Shown: in pieces, positions 45,512 through 54,727 of the stretch
Layout: every line of letters begins with the position of its first letter
Position numbering within the stretch: position 1 is the first letter of the stretch
Origin: Lichenicoccus roseus
GTDB lineage: Bacteria > Pseudomonadota > Alphaproteobacteria > Acetobacterales > Acetobacteraceae
Reading direction: 5' to 3'
Assembly (NCBI RefSeq): GCF_005844085.1
Contig: NZ_VCDI01000002.1
Coordinates: forward strand, 558,001-622,000
DNA: 64,000 nt
Program-made: the position numbers and the translations under genes
Notes under the pieces: generated by a model
Told to the model about the DNA's origin: nothing
The model's input: the letters and a program-made list of their open reading frames with translations, nothing else
Database searches by the model: none

Positions 45512-46863
45512 CCCGTCTGCTCGACCGTCTCGCCCTGGGTGCGACAGTGCTGTGCCCGCTGTTCCTGGTGCATGGGCGTGGCCTCGCCGAGGCCTGCATC
45601 GACGTGGTCGCGGTGCTGTTTCTGCTGCGCTCTGCCGTGCGACGCGACTGGCGCTGGACCCGGCAGGCCTGGGTCGGCATCGCAGCACTCTGGTGGCTCT
45701 GGCTGGTGCTCTGTTCGATACCGCCGGACCTGATCCCAACCTCGTCGCTCGGGCAGGGCGGCGAGAAGTCGTTCGTCCAGGCGCTGCTGACGGTGCGCTT
45801 CCTGCTGTTCGCGGCGGGCCTGCAGGGCTGGGTGCTGCGCGACGTGCGGCACCAGCGCTGGCTCGCCTGGCTGCTCTGGGCAAGCTTCGCCTACATCGCG
45901 CTGCAGCTGCTGCTGCAGGCGGTGATCGGCCACAACCTGTTCGGCATGCCGCGCTTCCATGACGGCACCCTGACCGGGCCATACGACCATCCCCGCGCCG
46001 CCGCACCCCTGTCCCGCCTGCTGTTCCCGACGCTGCTGCCGGCCTGCGCCTGGCTGATTATGCGCGGCCGGCGTCCCGGTGGCGGTCGCGGGCGGCAGGT
46101 GGCGGTGGTGGCCGCCGCCATCGCGGTGCTGCTCGCCGGCCTCGCGCTGATGGTGCTGGCCGGCCAGCGCGTGCCGCTGCTGCTGGCCGGCCTCGGCCTG
46201 CTGGTCGCCGGGCTCATCCTGCCGAGGCTGCGGCTGCCGCTGCTCGCCTGCCTGGCGCTGGTGCCGGTGCTGGTGGGCATCTCGGCGGTGGTCTCGCCGC
46301 GCAGCTTCGGTCACCTCGTGCTGCTGTTCCGCCAGCAGATGGAGCATTTCGGCGGCAGCCCGTACGGCCTGATCCTGGGCCGTGCGCTGGAGATCGCCCG
46401 CGCCAACCCGTTGACCGGGCGCGGCTTCGACGGCTTCCGCACCGGCTGCCCGCTGCCGGCGTATTTCCATGGCGTGCCGCCACTGTCGCCCGCCGCCTCG
46501 GATGGCGGCGGTGCCGCGTTCTGCGTGCAGCATCCGCACAACCACTATCTGCAGGCGCTGACCGATGCCGGTCTGCCCGGCCTGCTGCTGTTCTGCATGC
46601 TCGTGCTGGCCTGGCTGCTGGCGCTGCGACCGGGTCGCATGGAAGGTCGCAGGGTCGTCGCCCAGAGCGCCATGCAGCACGCCTGGCGCACCGGGCTGTT
46701 CGTCGCGGTGCTGCTGCAGGAATGGCCGGTCGCTTCGGCCAGCGCCTTCACCAACATGCCGCTCGGTGGCTGGTTCTTCCTGATCCTGGGGTTGGGACTG
46801 GCGGCGGCGACGCCCTATATGCAGCGGCCTGCATCCCCGATTCCTGTTCCACCACGAGGCTGA
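45508..46863 (+). CDS. O-antigen ligase family membrane protein (Wzy_C/WaaL-like)
   Basis: 451 residues with about 10-12 membrane helices and a large periplasmic loop. The Wzy_C signature lies at GRGFDGFRTGCPLP and HPHNHYLQALTDAGLPGLLLF, where the His in HNHYLQ is conserved in O-antigen ligases. It would join polysaccharide to lipid A core or polymerise it. Start ATG 45508 overlaps the GT4 stop; ATG 45496 adds four residues. Without other LPS genes the exact product is open. Confidence 0.82.
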   Translation: MTRLLDRLALGATVLCPLFLVHGRGLAEACIDVVAVLFLLRSAVRRDWRWTRQAWVGIAALWWLWLVLCSIPPDLIPTSSLGQGGEKSFVQALLTVRFLLFAAGLQGWVLRDVRHQRWLAWLLWASFAYIALQLLLQAVIGHNLFGMPRFHDGTLTGPYDHPRAAAPLSRLLFPTLLPACAWLIMRGRRPGGGRGRQVAVVAAAIAVLLAGLALMVLAGQRVPLLLAGLGLLVAGLILPRLRLPLLACLALVPVLVGISAVVSPRSFGHLVLLFRQQMEHFGGSPYGLILGRALEIARANPLTGRGFDGFRTGCPLPAYFHGVPPLSPAASDGGGAAFCVQHPHNHYLQALTDAGLPGLLLFCMLVLAWLLALRPGRMEGRRVVAQSAMQHAWRTGLFVAVLLQEWPVASASAFTNMPLGGWFFLILGLGLAAATPYMQRPASPIPVPPRG

Positions 46864-46867
46864 GTTC

Positions 46868-47884
46868 ATGTCAGAGACCCGGACCGCACCCCCACCCGGC
46901 GCTGCCACAGCCCCCGCCCCGGGGCCCGGCCTCATCCCGGTCACCGTGCTCACCGGCTTCCTCGGCGCCGGCAAGACGACGCTGCTGAACCACATCCTCA
47001 CCGCCGAGCACGGCCGCAAGTATGCCGTCGTGATCAACGAGTTCGGCGAGCTCGGGGTGGACAACGACCTTGTCGTCGATGCCGACGAGGAAGTGTTCGA
47101 GATGAACAACGGCTGCATCTGCTGCACCGTGCGCGGCGACCTGATACGCATCCTGGGCAGCCTGATGAAGCGCCGCGGCCGCTTCGACGGCATCATCGTC
47201 GAGACCACCGGCCTCGCCGACCCGGCGCCGGTGGCCCAGACCTTCTTCGTCGACGAGGAGGTCAAGGCCCGCACCCGGCTCGATGCGGTGGTGACCGTGG
47301 TCGACGCCCTCAACCTGCCGGCCCGCCTTGCCGACAGCCGCGAGGCGCAGAACCAGATCGCGTTCGCCGACGTCATCGTGCTGAACAAGACCGACCTGGT
47401 GGACGAGGCCGGCCTCGCGGCAGTCGAGGCGCGCATACGCGGCATCAACCGGTACGCCCGCATCCATCGTGCCCAGCGCGGCAACGTCGATGTCGCGGCC
47501 ATCCTCGACCAGGGCGGCTTCGACCTGAAGCGGGCACTCGAGGTCGCACCGGACTTCCTGGAGAGCGACAGCCACAGCCATGACGACGAGGTGCAGAGCC
47601 TGTCGTTCGAGCTGGAGGCGCCGGTCGATGCGGCGAAGTTCCAGGCCTGGATCGGCAGCGTGCTGCAGGAGCAGGGCCAGGACATCCTGCGCTCGAAGGG
47701 CATCCTGTCCTACAAGGGCGAGAACCGCCGCTTCGCCTTCCAGGCGGTGCACATGATGGCGGACGGCGACTTCGTGGCACCCTGGTCCCCCGACGAGACG
47801 CGCACCTCGCGCCTGGTGTTCATCGGCCGCAACCTCAACCGCCCGCGCCTGCGCCGCGGCTTCGAGAGCTGTGTCGCCGCATGA
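46868..47884 (+). CDS. CobW/COG0523 GTPase metallochaperone
   Basis: 338 residues. Walker A GFLGAGKTTLLNHIL, switch EFGELGVDNDLV, the metal-binding CxCC motif (GCICCTVRGDLI), ETTGLADPAPVAQ and base-recognition NKTDLVDE are all present. A His-rich spot (SDSHSHDDE) precedes the C-terminal domain. COG0523 proteins deliver Zn or Co to client enzymes. It is coupled by ATGA to a WD40 protein, a pair common in alphaproteobacteria and often linked to zinc supply; the zinc exporter gene lies 7 kb away. Confidence 0.9.
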   Translation: MSETRTAPPPGAATAPAPGPGLIPVTVLTGFLGAGKTTLLNHILTAEHGRKYAVVINEFGELGVDNDLVVDADEEVFEMNNGCICCTVRGDLIRILGSLMKRRGRFDGIIVETTGLADPAPVAQTFFVDEEVKARTRLDAVVTVVDALNLPARLADSREAQNQIAFADVIVLNKTDLVDEAGLAAVEARIRGINRYARIHRAQRGNVDVAAILDQGGFDLKRALEVAPDFLESDSHSHDDEVQSLSFELEAPVDAAKFQAWIGSVLQEQGQDILRSKGILSYKGENRRFAFQAVHMMADGDFVAPWSPDETRTSRLVFIGRNLNRPRLRRGFESCVAA

Positions 47885-48957
47885 GCACCACCTTCGCCAA
47901 TCGTTCGGCGCCGGTCCCGGTCGACGAGCTGCTGAATTCGCGCGGCGCCGTGCAGCAGGCCGAGGGCTTCGTCGTCGCCTGCGCGATCTCCCGCGACTCC
48001 AGCCGGATGGCGTTCGCGACCGGCGACGGCATCGTCCACGTGACGCCGCGCCGTGGCCAGGCGGAGCACTGGCGCCGGCTCGAGGTGCATGACGGTGGTG
48101 CGCTCGCACTCGCCCAGGACGTGACGCCGCAGGGCTTCCTCACCGGCGGCGACGACAGCCGGCTGTGCCGCATCGACGCCGACGACGCGGTGCACGAACT
48201 GTCGCGCGGCCGGCGCTGGGTCGAGCATGTCGCCACCGTGGTCGATGGCCGCACTGCCCTGATCGCCACCGCCGTCGGCAAGCAGGTCGAGCTGCGCGAC
48301 GCGGACGGCACCCTGGCCCGCACGCTCGACCACGACAGCACGGTGTCCGGCGTGGTGTTCGACGCACGCGGCAAGCGCATCGCCACCTCGCACTACGGCG
48401 GCGCCACGCTGCGCTTCGTGAACACGAAGTCCGATGCGCCGCGCGTGCTCGCCTGGAAGGGCAGCCATATCGGCATCGCCATGCATCCCAACGGCGACGC
48501 GCTGGTCACCGCGATGCAGGAGAACGAGCTGCATGGCTGGCGGCTGCCGGACGGCCACAACATGCGCATGAGCGGCTATCCGCAGAAGACGCAGTCGTTC
48601 GCGTTCTCGCGCAGCGGCCGCTGGCTGGCGACCTCGGGGGCGGACGTCATCGTGCTGTGGCCGTTCTTCGGCGGCGGCCCGATGGGCAAGCCGCCGCTGG
48701 AGCTCGCCGGCATCCAGGGCGTGGTCTGCACCCGCGTCGCCTTCCATCCGCAGCACGACATCGTGGCGGCGGGCTTCGTCGACGGCACCGTGCTGATGGC
48801 GGACGTGGCCACCAAGAAGGTGCTGCCGGTATGTGGGCCGCATGGCGGCGAGGGCCATGCCGCGGTGACCGCGCTGGCCTACTCGCCGGACGGCGGCTGC
48901 CTTGCCTTCGGCACCGAGGGCGGGCGGATGGCGGTGGTGGATCTGACGCCGAAGTAG
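47881..48957 (+). CDS. WD40-repeat beta-propeller protein, CobW partner
   Basis: 358 residues with about six or seven diverged WD40-like blades (VACAISRDSSRMAFATGDG, VSGVVFDARGKRIATSHYGG, SFAFSRSGRWLATSGADVIVLW, VTALAYSPDGGCLAFGTEGG). No signal peptide, so cytoplasmic, unlike most bacterial propellers of this kind. ATG overlaps the CobW stop. Probably a scaffold or regulator of the CobW protein; direct evidence is absent. Confidence 0.85.
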   Translation: MSTTFANRSAPVPVDELLNSRGAVQQAEGFVVACAISRDSSRMAFATGDGIVHVTPRRGQAEHWRRLEVHDGGALALAQDVTPQGFLTGGDDSRLCRIDADDAVHELSRGRRWVEHVATVVDGRTALIATAVGKQVELRDADGTLARTLDHDSTVSGVVFDARGKRIATSHYGGATLRFVNTKSDAPRVLAWKGSHIGIAMHPNGDALVTAMQENELHGWRLPDGHNMRMSGYPQKTQSFAFSRSGRWLATSGADVIVLWPFFGGGPMGKPPLELAGIQGVVCTRVAFHPQHDIVAAGFVDGTVLMADVATKKVLPVCGPHGGEGHAAVTALAYSPDGGCLAFGTEGGRMAVVDLTPK

Positions 48958-48981
48958 GCGCCCAGGTCCTCTGGTGGGCTG

Positions 48982-50799
48982 CTAGAGGGGCTCCACCGGC
49001 ATCGGACCGGCGAGCACCTGCTCCCGCCGCAGGATGTCCTCGAGCTCGCCGCGCGGCAGCGGCTCGCTGAAATAGTAGCCCTGGATCTCGTCGCAGCCGT
49101 CGTTCATCAGCAGGCTGAGCTGGCCGACGGTCTCGACCCCTTCGGCCACGATGCTCAGGCCCAGGCTGTGGCCGAGGGCGATGATGGCATGCACGATGGC
49201 GGCGTCCTGGCCCTCGGTCTCCAGGTCGCGCACGAAGGACTGGTCGATCTTGAGCCGGTCGACCGGGAAGCTCTTCACGTAGTTCAGCGACGAATAGCCC
49301 ATGCCGAAATCGTCGATGGCGATGGCGACCCCGAGCTGGCGCAACGATCCGAGCATCTCCCCGGCGGCTTCGAAATCCTCGACCAGGTCGCCCTCGGTCA
49401 ACTCCAGTTCCAGCAGCGTCGGCTCCAGGCCGGTGATCGCCAGTGTCTCGGTGACGAGATCCAGTGCCTGGCCGCTGCCGAGGATGCGTGGCGACAGGTT
49501 GATGCCGAGCCGCACCCGCGGCAGCCCCATCGCGTGCCAGTCGGCGGCATCCTGGCAGGCCTGCTGCAGCACCCAGCGGTCGATCGCATCGGTCAGCCCG
49601 GCTTCGTTGGCGCCCTGCAGGAAGTCGCCTGGACGCAGCAGCCCCACACCGGGGCGGTTCCAGCGCAGCAGCGCCTCGACGCCGGCGATGTGGCCGGTGG
49701 AGAGCGCCACCTGCGGCTGGTAGTGCACCACGAACTCGCCACGCTCCAGCGCCTCGCGCAGGTCGGTGCGCAGCCGGGCCGCGAGATCGGCCTGCTCGCT
49801 CAGGTTCGGCACGCAGAGCCGCCAGCAGGCGCGGCCGTCGGACTTGGCGCCGTGCATGGCGAGCTCCGCGCTGCGCAGCAGCTCCCCGGCGGTGGCGCCA
49901 TCCTGCGGATGCAGCGCGATGCCGATGCTGCAGGTGATGTGCACCGCTTCGCCGCCGCACTGGAACGGCGCTTCGAGCAGGTGCAGCACGCGCTGCGCCA
50001 GCACCGTGCTCGGCGTGCTCTCGGTGGCATCGGGCTGTGCGGCTGCTGCAGCGGGGGTGGCGGAGTCGGGGGTGGCAAAGTCGGGGGGGACGGTGACCGG
50101 GGCGGCATCCACCGGACGCTGGGGGATGCTCTGCAGGATGGCGAACTCGTCGGCGCCGAGGCGCGCAACCAGGTCGCCCGGGCCGACCGCCTTTTCCAGC
50201 CGTCGCGCCACCTCGCAGAGCAGCGCGTCGCCCTGCTCGTGGCCGATCTGGTCATTGGCCAGCTTGAAGAAATCGAGATCGAGGAAAAGCACCGCGCAGG
50301 TGGTGCGGCTGCGCGGCTGCTCCAGCCGGCGTTCCAGCCGGGAGCGCAGCAGCAGTCGGTTGGCGAGCCCGGTCAGGGAGTCGTGGGTGGCGAGCTGGGT
50401 AAGCCGCGCCTCGGCACGCCGCCGCTCGGTGATGTCGAGCGAGGTGGTCAGGATGCAGAGCGGCTGGCTTCCGCCTCCGCCGGGGACGGGAGGGCGGAAC
50501 GGCGTCTTGGTGGTGAGCAGGATGCGCACGGTGTTGGTGCGGTCGCTGATCTCCTCCTCGAAGCTGGGCAGCGCGTTGCCGGTGCGCAGCACCAGCCGGT
50601 CCAGCGGCAGGTGGCGGCTCTCATACGCCTCGCCGAAGGCATCGGAAGGGCGCAGGCCGGCCAGTGCGGCCGGATGCGTGCCGGCAAGGCGTGCATGCAG
50701 CGCATTGACGAACACGTAGCGTCCGTCGGCGTCGCAGACGCTGACCAGGGCAGGGACCGCATCGATCACCTGGAACATCGCGTCATCGTCGCGGCTCAT
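48982..50799 (-). CDS. PAS-GGDEF-EAL cyclic-di-GMP signalling protein
   Basis: 605 residues. PAS domain (about 8-125), GGDEF domain (about 135-310) and EAL domain (about 330-590). The cyclase motif is GADEF instead of GGDEF, no RxxD inhibitory site precedes it, and a Pro/Ala/Thr-rich insertion of about 35 residues follows directly, so cyclase activity is doubtful. The phosphodiesterase half looks intact: VEALLRW, NLSP, ELTEGDLV, IDDFGMGYSSL, KIDQSFV, VAEGVET, QGYYFSEPL. Likely a c-di-GMP hydrolase tuned by PAS ligand and GTP binding. ATG 50799; the ClC gene lies 91 bp upstream on the same strand. Confidence 0.88.
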   Translation of the reverse strand: MSRDDDAMFQVIDAVPALVSVCDADGRYVFVNALHARLAGTHPAALAGLRPSDAFGEAYESRHLPLDRLVLRTGNALPSFEEEISDRTNTVRILLTTKTPFRPPVPGGGGSQPLCILTTSLDITERRRAEARLTQLATHDSLTGLANRLLLRSRLERRLEQPRSRTTCAVLFLDLDFFKLANDQIGHEQGDALLCEVARRLEKAVGPGDLVARLGADEFAILQSIPQRPVDAAPVTVPPDFATPDSATPAAAAAQPDATESTPSTVLAQRVLHLLEAPFQCGGEAVHITCSIGIALHPQDGATAGELLRSAELAMHGAKSDGRACWRLCVPNLSEQADLAARLRTDLREALERGEFVVHYQPQVALSTGHIAGVEALLRWNRPGVGLLRPGDFLQGANEAGLTDAIDRWVLQQACQDAADWHAMGLPRVRLGINLSPRILGSGQALDLVTETLAITGLEPTLLELELTEGDLVEDFEAAGEMLGSLRQLGVAIAIDDFGMGYSSLNYVKSFPVDRLKIDQSFVRDLETEGQDAAIVHAIIALGHSLGLSIVAEGVETVGQLSLLMNDGCDEIQGYYFSEPLPRGELEDILRREQVLAGPMPVEPL

Positions 50800-50890
50800 C
50801 GGACGCGGTCCCCCCGATGTGCCGCGGTCTCCCGCACATGCCGGCGCAGGGCGGGATCTTCCGGAAGCGCGGAAGCTGGCATGGCTCTCA

Positions 50891-52339
50891 TCATGGCGTG
50901 TGCGGAGCGGCCGGAGGCCGCGTTGGGGGAAGCTGGGACCCGGCGGGCCTGGCATCATGCCGCGGCGGCTCTCCGGATCCTAAGGTCGGCGCATCGCCCG
51001 GGTTGCGTGCGAGGGCGAGCGATCGCAGGAAGTGCCGGGCGAGGGCGCCGTAGAGCGGACGGCGACAGATCAGGCGGGAGATCCCGAAGGCCAGGAAGGA
51101 GGTGGCCAGGAGGGCGACGGTGACCTGCTGGTTGTCGGTCATCTCCATCACGATGACGGTCGCGGTCAGCGGCGCCTGCACTACGGCGGAGAAATACGCG
51201 GCCATGCCGAGCAGCACCACCATGCCGGGGGCAGCGTGCGGCAGCAGATGCGCGACCCAGCCGCCGATGCCGGCGCCGATGGCGAGCGACGGGGCGAAGA
51301 TGCCGCCCGGGATGCCCGAACAGTACGAGATCAGCGAGGCGGCAAACTTCAGCGCGAAGAATCCCGCCGGCAGGTGCGCGTCGCCGTCGACGATGTGCCG
51401 CGCCTGTGCGTAGCCGGTGCCGTAGGTCAGGCCGCCGGAGGCCAGCCCGAGGGCGGCGATCAGCAGTCCGCAGGATGCGGCGAACAGCACCGGATGGGCC
51501 GCCGCCAGCCGTCCCGCCCGGCCCGGGATCCCGCCCGACATGCGCACCAGCAGGGCGCTGAAGCTGCCGCCGGCGATGCCGCCCGCCACCGCGCAGAGCG
51601 GCGCAGCGATCCAGGCGGTGCCGACCGGCAGGGTGGCGCCGGCATGGCCGAAGTAGGTGTAGTTGCCGAGGATGGCGAGGCTGGTGAGGCCGGACAGGAT
51701 CACCGCCGTCAGCATGGTGCCGCTGGTGCGGCTCTGGAACGAGTGGCTGAGCTCCTCGATCGCGAATACGATGCCGGCCAATGGCGTGTTGAAGGCGGCG
51801 GAGATCCCTGCGGCGCCGCCGGCCAGGATCAGGGCGCGCCGGGCGGCGCCGTCGACGACGCCGAGCCGGCGGCCGAGCAGGTGCATCAGGGTGGCGCCGA
51901 CCTGCACCGTCGGCCCCTCGCGCCCGATCGAGGCGCCGCAGAACAGGCCGAGCAGTGTAAGGCCGACCTTGCCGACCGCGTTCCGCCATGACAGCACATC
52001 GTCGATCTGGCCCGGCTCCGTCATGTGCAGCGTGGCGATCACCTGCGGGATGCCGCTGCCCCGGGCTCCCGGGGCGTAGCGGCGGGTCAGCCAGATCGAC
52101 AGCGCCAGGCCGGACGGCGCGAGCAGCAGCATGATCCAGCCCCCGGCGGCGGCAATCAGGTGGCGGCGCTGCAGGTCGACGAAGTCGGCGACGCCGGCGA
52201 AGCCGACCGCGATCAGTCCGACCAGGATTCCGCCAAGCCAGTAGGTCACGCGCCGGCCGGCGTGCTGGCGTGAAAACACGCGCGTGTGCCGGGCGCGGCG
52301 CTGCATCCGGCGCAGGGTCTTGAGGGGACTGGCCTGCAT
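50891..52339 (-). CDS. ClC-family chloride channel or H+/Cl- antiporter
   Basis: 482 residues, about 10-12 helices. Selectivity motifs GSGIPQ, GREGPTVQ (with the gating Glu) and GIPGGIFAPS are intact. The inner acidic pair FAIEELSHSF corresponds to the proton-transfer glutamate region of E. coli ClC-ec1, so an antiporter is plausible, which would suit an acid-tolerant organism. The C-terminal 40 residues are Pro-rich and disordered. ATG 52339; longer in-frame starts add only basic low-complexity residues. Confidence 0.88.
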   Translation of the reverse strand: MQASPLKTLRRMQRRARHTRVFSRQHAGRRVTYWLGGILVGLIAVGFAGVADFVDLQRRHLIAAAGGWIMLLLAPSGLALSIWLTRRYAPGARGSGIPQVIATLHMTEPGQIDDVLSWRNAVGKVGLTLLGLFCGASIGREGPTVQVGATLMHLLGRRLGVVDGAARRALILAGGAAGISAAFNTPLAGIVFAIEELSHSFQSRTSGTMLTAVILSGLTSLAILGNYTYFGHAGATLPVGTAWIAAPLCAVAGGIAGGSFSALLVRMSGGIPGRAGRLAAAHPVLFAASCGLLIAALGLASGGLTYGTGYAQARHIVDGDAHLPAGFFALKFAASLISYCSGIPGGIFAPSLAIGAGIGGWVAHLLPHAAPGMVVLLGMAAYFSAVVQAPLTATVIVMEMTDNQQVTVALLATSFLAFGISRLICRRPLYGALARHFLRSLALARNPGDAPTLGSGEPPRHDARPAGSQLPPTRPPAAPHTP

Positions 52340-52433
52340 CGTCGTGCGCTGTATCCCGCGCGGCGCATTTGGGCGAGATGCTTCCGCCGCCCGCATGCCC
52401 CGCACGGCGAGGAATCAGCAACAGGCAAATCAA

Positions 52434-52448
52434 GTTCATGTTTCGTTC
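52434..52448. promoter_or_regulatory. SOS (LexA) box of alphaproteobacterial type
   Basis: GTTC-ATGTTTC-GTTC is an exact match to the GTTC-N7-GTTC LexA operator of alphaproteobacteria. It lies in the divergent ClC/radical SAM intergenic region, 66 bp before the radical SAM ATG and 95 bp from the ClC start, a normal operator distance for the radical SAM gene. Confidence 0.6.
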
Positions 52449-52513
52449 TTGCCATGGGGGCGGCTTCGGTCCATGTTCCGGATTGTCCGACGCCCATTGC
52501 AGGGGACCCGCCG

Positions 52514-53665
52514 ATGCAGCGAAACCTCGATGCCGAACCTGAAGCCGGGCCGCAATCCGACGCCGTGCCGGCGTTGCGTCGTGGCCGCGGCGTCTCGGAC
52601 AACGTCGGCAACCGGTTCGACCGCTACGGGTCGGCCCCGTTCGACGATGGCTGGGAGAGCATCGCCGCCGAGAGCCTTGCGCCGCCTTCCATCCCCACCT
52701 CGTTGACGCGCGATGCCAGCCGCAGCGCGATCTCCTGGAACGAGAGCCCGGATCTCGGCTTCGATCGCGCGGTCAACGTCTATCGCGGCTGCGAACATGG
52801 CTGCGTCTATTGCTATGCCCGTCCCAGCCACGCCTATCTCGGGCTCTCCCCGGGGCTGGATTTCGAAAGCCGGCTGACCTTCAAGCCAGACATCGCGCGG
52901 CTGCTGGAACGCGAGCTGCGCAGGCCGGGCTATGTCGCCAACACCATGCAGCTCGGCTCCAACACCGACCCGTACCAGCCGGTCGAGCGCACCCTGGCGC
53001 TGACCCGTGCGGTGCTTGAGGTGCTGGAGCGGTTCGGCCATCCGGTCACCATCGTCACCAAGTCCGCCGGCGTGCTTCGCGACACCGATATCCTGGCGCG
53101 GATGGCCGGACGCGGGCTGGTGCGCGTCTGGCTGTCTGTCACCACCCTCGATCCCGAGCTGGCGCGTCGCATGGAGCCGCGCGCGGCCACGCCGCAGCGT
53201 CGCCTGGCGGCGATCGCCGGGCTGCATGCGGCGGGCGTTCCGGCCGGCGTGCTGGCGGCGCCGATGATCCCCGGCCTCAACGACGCCGAGCTGGAACGTA
53301 TCCTGGAGGCCGCCGCCGCCGCGGGCGCCACCGATGCGAGCTACGTGCTGCTGCGGCTGCCCCTCGAGCTGCGCCAGATGTTCGAGACCTGGCTGCACCA
53401 GCATTATCCGCAGCGGGCGCGGCACGTTCTCAACCTGGTGCGCGAGACCCGCGCCGGCGCGCTCAACGACAGCCGATTCGGCCACCGCTTCCGCGGCCAG
53501 GGGGTCTATGCCGACATGCTGGCGCAACGCTTCCGGCGCATCGCCGGCAAGCTCGGCCTGACCGGGCGGCAGCCGCTGGACAGCTCGCAGTTCCTGGTGC
53601 CGATTGATCCTGCGGCCGCGTCCAGGGTGCGTGCCGCGGTGCCGGCGCAGATGGCGCTGTTCTGA
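52514..53665 (+). CDS. PA0069-family radical SAM protein (SplB-like, COG1533)
   Basis: 383 residues. SAM-cluster motif YRGCEHGCVYCYARPSHAY with Cys93, Cys97, Cys100 (Cx3Cx2C). MQLGSNTDPYQPVERTLALTRAVLEVL and TKSAGVLRDTDIL are hallmarks of the COG1533 group that includes spore photoproduct lyase. An N-terminal 60-residue disordered part precedes the core. Function unknown; a DNA-repair-related role is suggested by family and by the SOS box ahead of it. ATG 52514. Confidence 0.87.
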   Translation: MQRNLDAEPEAGPQSDAVPALRRGRGVSDNVGNRFDRYGSAPFDDGWESIAAESLAPPSIPTSLTRDASRSAISWNESPDLGFDRAVNVYRGCEHGCVYCYARPSHAYLGLSPGLDFESRLTFKPDIARLLERELRRPGYVANTMQLGSNTDPYQPVERTLALTRAVLEVLERFGHPVTIVTKSAGVLRDTDILARMAGRGLVRVWLSVTTLDPELARRMEPRAATPQRRLAAIAGLHAAGVPAGVLAAPMIPGLNDAELERILEAAAAAGATDASYVLLRLPLELRQMFETWLHQHYPQRARHVLNLVRETRAGALNDSRFGHRFRGQGVYADMLAQRFRRIAGKLGLTGRQPLDSSQFLVPIDPAAASRVRAAVPAQMALF

Positions 53666-53758
53666 CGGGCGTTCCGCCGCCGGACCGGTTGCAACGAGGC
53701 TGACTTCCAATTGTCGCCGGGCGCGTCATGATGACGGCAATCGCTCCGAGTGCCGTGC

Positions 53759-54718
53759 ATGCCGCCATTCACGACCCTGCCCCTGATCGCCACCGTCACG
53801 ATGAACCCGACCATCGACATCGCCTCGCAGGCGCAGAGCGTGCGGCCGACGCACAAGCTCCGCACCTTCGCCGAGCGGCAGGATCCGGGCGGCGGCGGCG
53901 TCAATGTGGCGGGCGTGATGCATGCACTCGGCGGGCAGTCGCTGGCGCTGGTGATGGCCGGCGGGTCCAGCGGCCGGCTGCTCGAGGAGCTGCTGCAGGA
54001 GCGCGGCATGCCGCACCGCATCGTGCAGATCCCTGGCCGCACGCGCACCAGCCACACCGTCACCGATGCCTCGACCGGGCACGAGTACCGCTTCATCGCG
54101 CCGGGCCCGACGCTGGTCGAGGCGGACTGGACCGCGATGCTCGACGCCGCCGGCCACGTCGAGGCCGGCTGGCTGATCGCCAGCGGCAGCCTGCCGCCCG
54201 GCACGCCGGAGAATTTCTATGCGCAACTCGGCCAGGTGGCCCGGCGCCGGGCGATGCGCTTCGTGCTCGACACCTCGGGGCCGGCGTTGCGCGCGGGGCT
54301 GGCCGAGGGTGGCGTCGAGCTGGTGAAGTCGAGCCTGACCGAGCTCGAGAGCGTGGTCGGCCGCCGTCTGCCTGACGCTGCCGCGCAGGAGGCCGCCGCG
54401 ATGGAGATCGTGCGGAGCGGCCGCGCCCGCCTGGTCGCGCTGACGCTTGGCGAGAACGGCGCGGTGCTGGCCTCGGAGCACGGCACCCTTCGACTTCCGG
54501 CGCTGGATGTGGTGGTCAACGGTACCGTCGGCGCCGGCGACAGCTTCCTTGCCGGCATGGTGATGGCACTCGCCGATGGACGTGCGCCGGAGGACGCCTT
54601 CGCCTGGGGGATCGCCGCCGGCGCCGCCGCCGTCACGGTGCCCGGCACCGCGAAGCCGGAGCGCGTCACCGTCGAGCGGCTGCGCGGCCTGATCCTGGTT
54701 GCGTCCCCCGGGGAGTAG
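53759..54718 (+). CDS. 1-phosphofructokinase-family hexose kinase (PfkB superfamily)
   Basis: 319 residues. Ribokinase fold: TVTMNPTIDIASQ start, GGGGVNVAGVMHALGG substrate motif, SGSLPPGTP, and the C-terminal catalytic motif VNGTVGAGDSFLAGMV with its Asp base. This is the PfkB/FruK group that phosphorylates fructose-1-P, fructose-6-P or tagatose-6-P; choice not possible here. ATG 53759 (a GTG at 53750 is close). No PTS or sugar transporter gene is adjacent. Confidence 0.88.
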   Translation: MPPFTTLPLIATVTMNPTIDIASQAQSVRPTHKLRTFAERQDPGGGGVNVAGVMHALGGQSLALVMAGGSSGRLLEELLQERGMPHRIVQIPGRTRTSHTVTDASTGHEYRFIAPGPTLVEADWTAMLDAAGHVEAGWLIASGSLPPGTPENFYAQLGQVARRRAMRFVLDTSGPALRAGLAEGGVELVKSSLTELESVVGRRLPDAAAQEAAAMEIVRSGRARLVALTLGENGAVLASEHGTLRLPALDVVVNGTVGAGDSFLAGMVMALADGRAPEDAFAWGIAAGAAAVTVPGTAKPERVTVERLRGLILVASPGE

Positions 54719-54727
54719 TGGGTCGCC

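Noticed and set aside
44674-47703. Reverse-strand frame of 1009 codons
   Set aside because: Spans antisense of three well-identified genes, Arg/Ser/Ala low-complexity, no domains.
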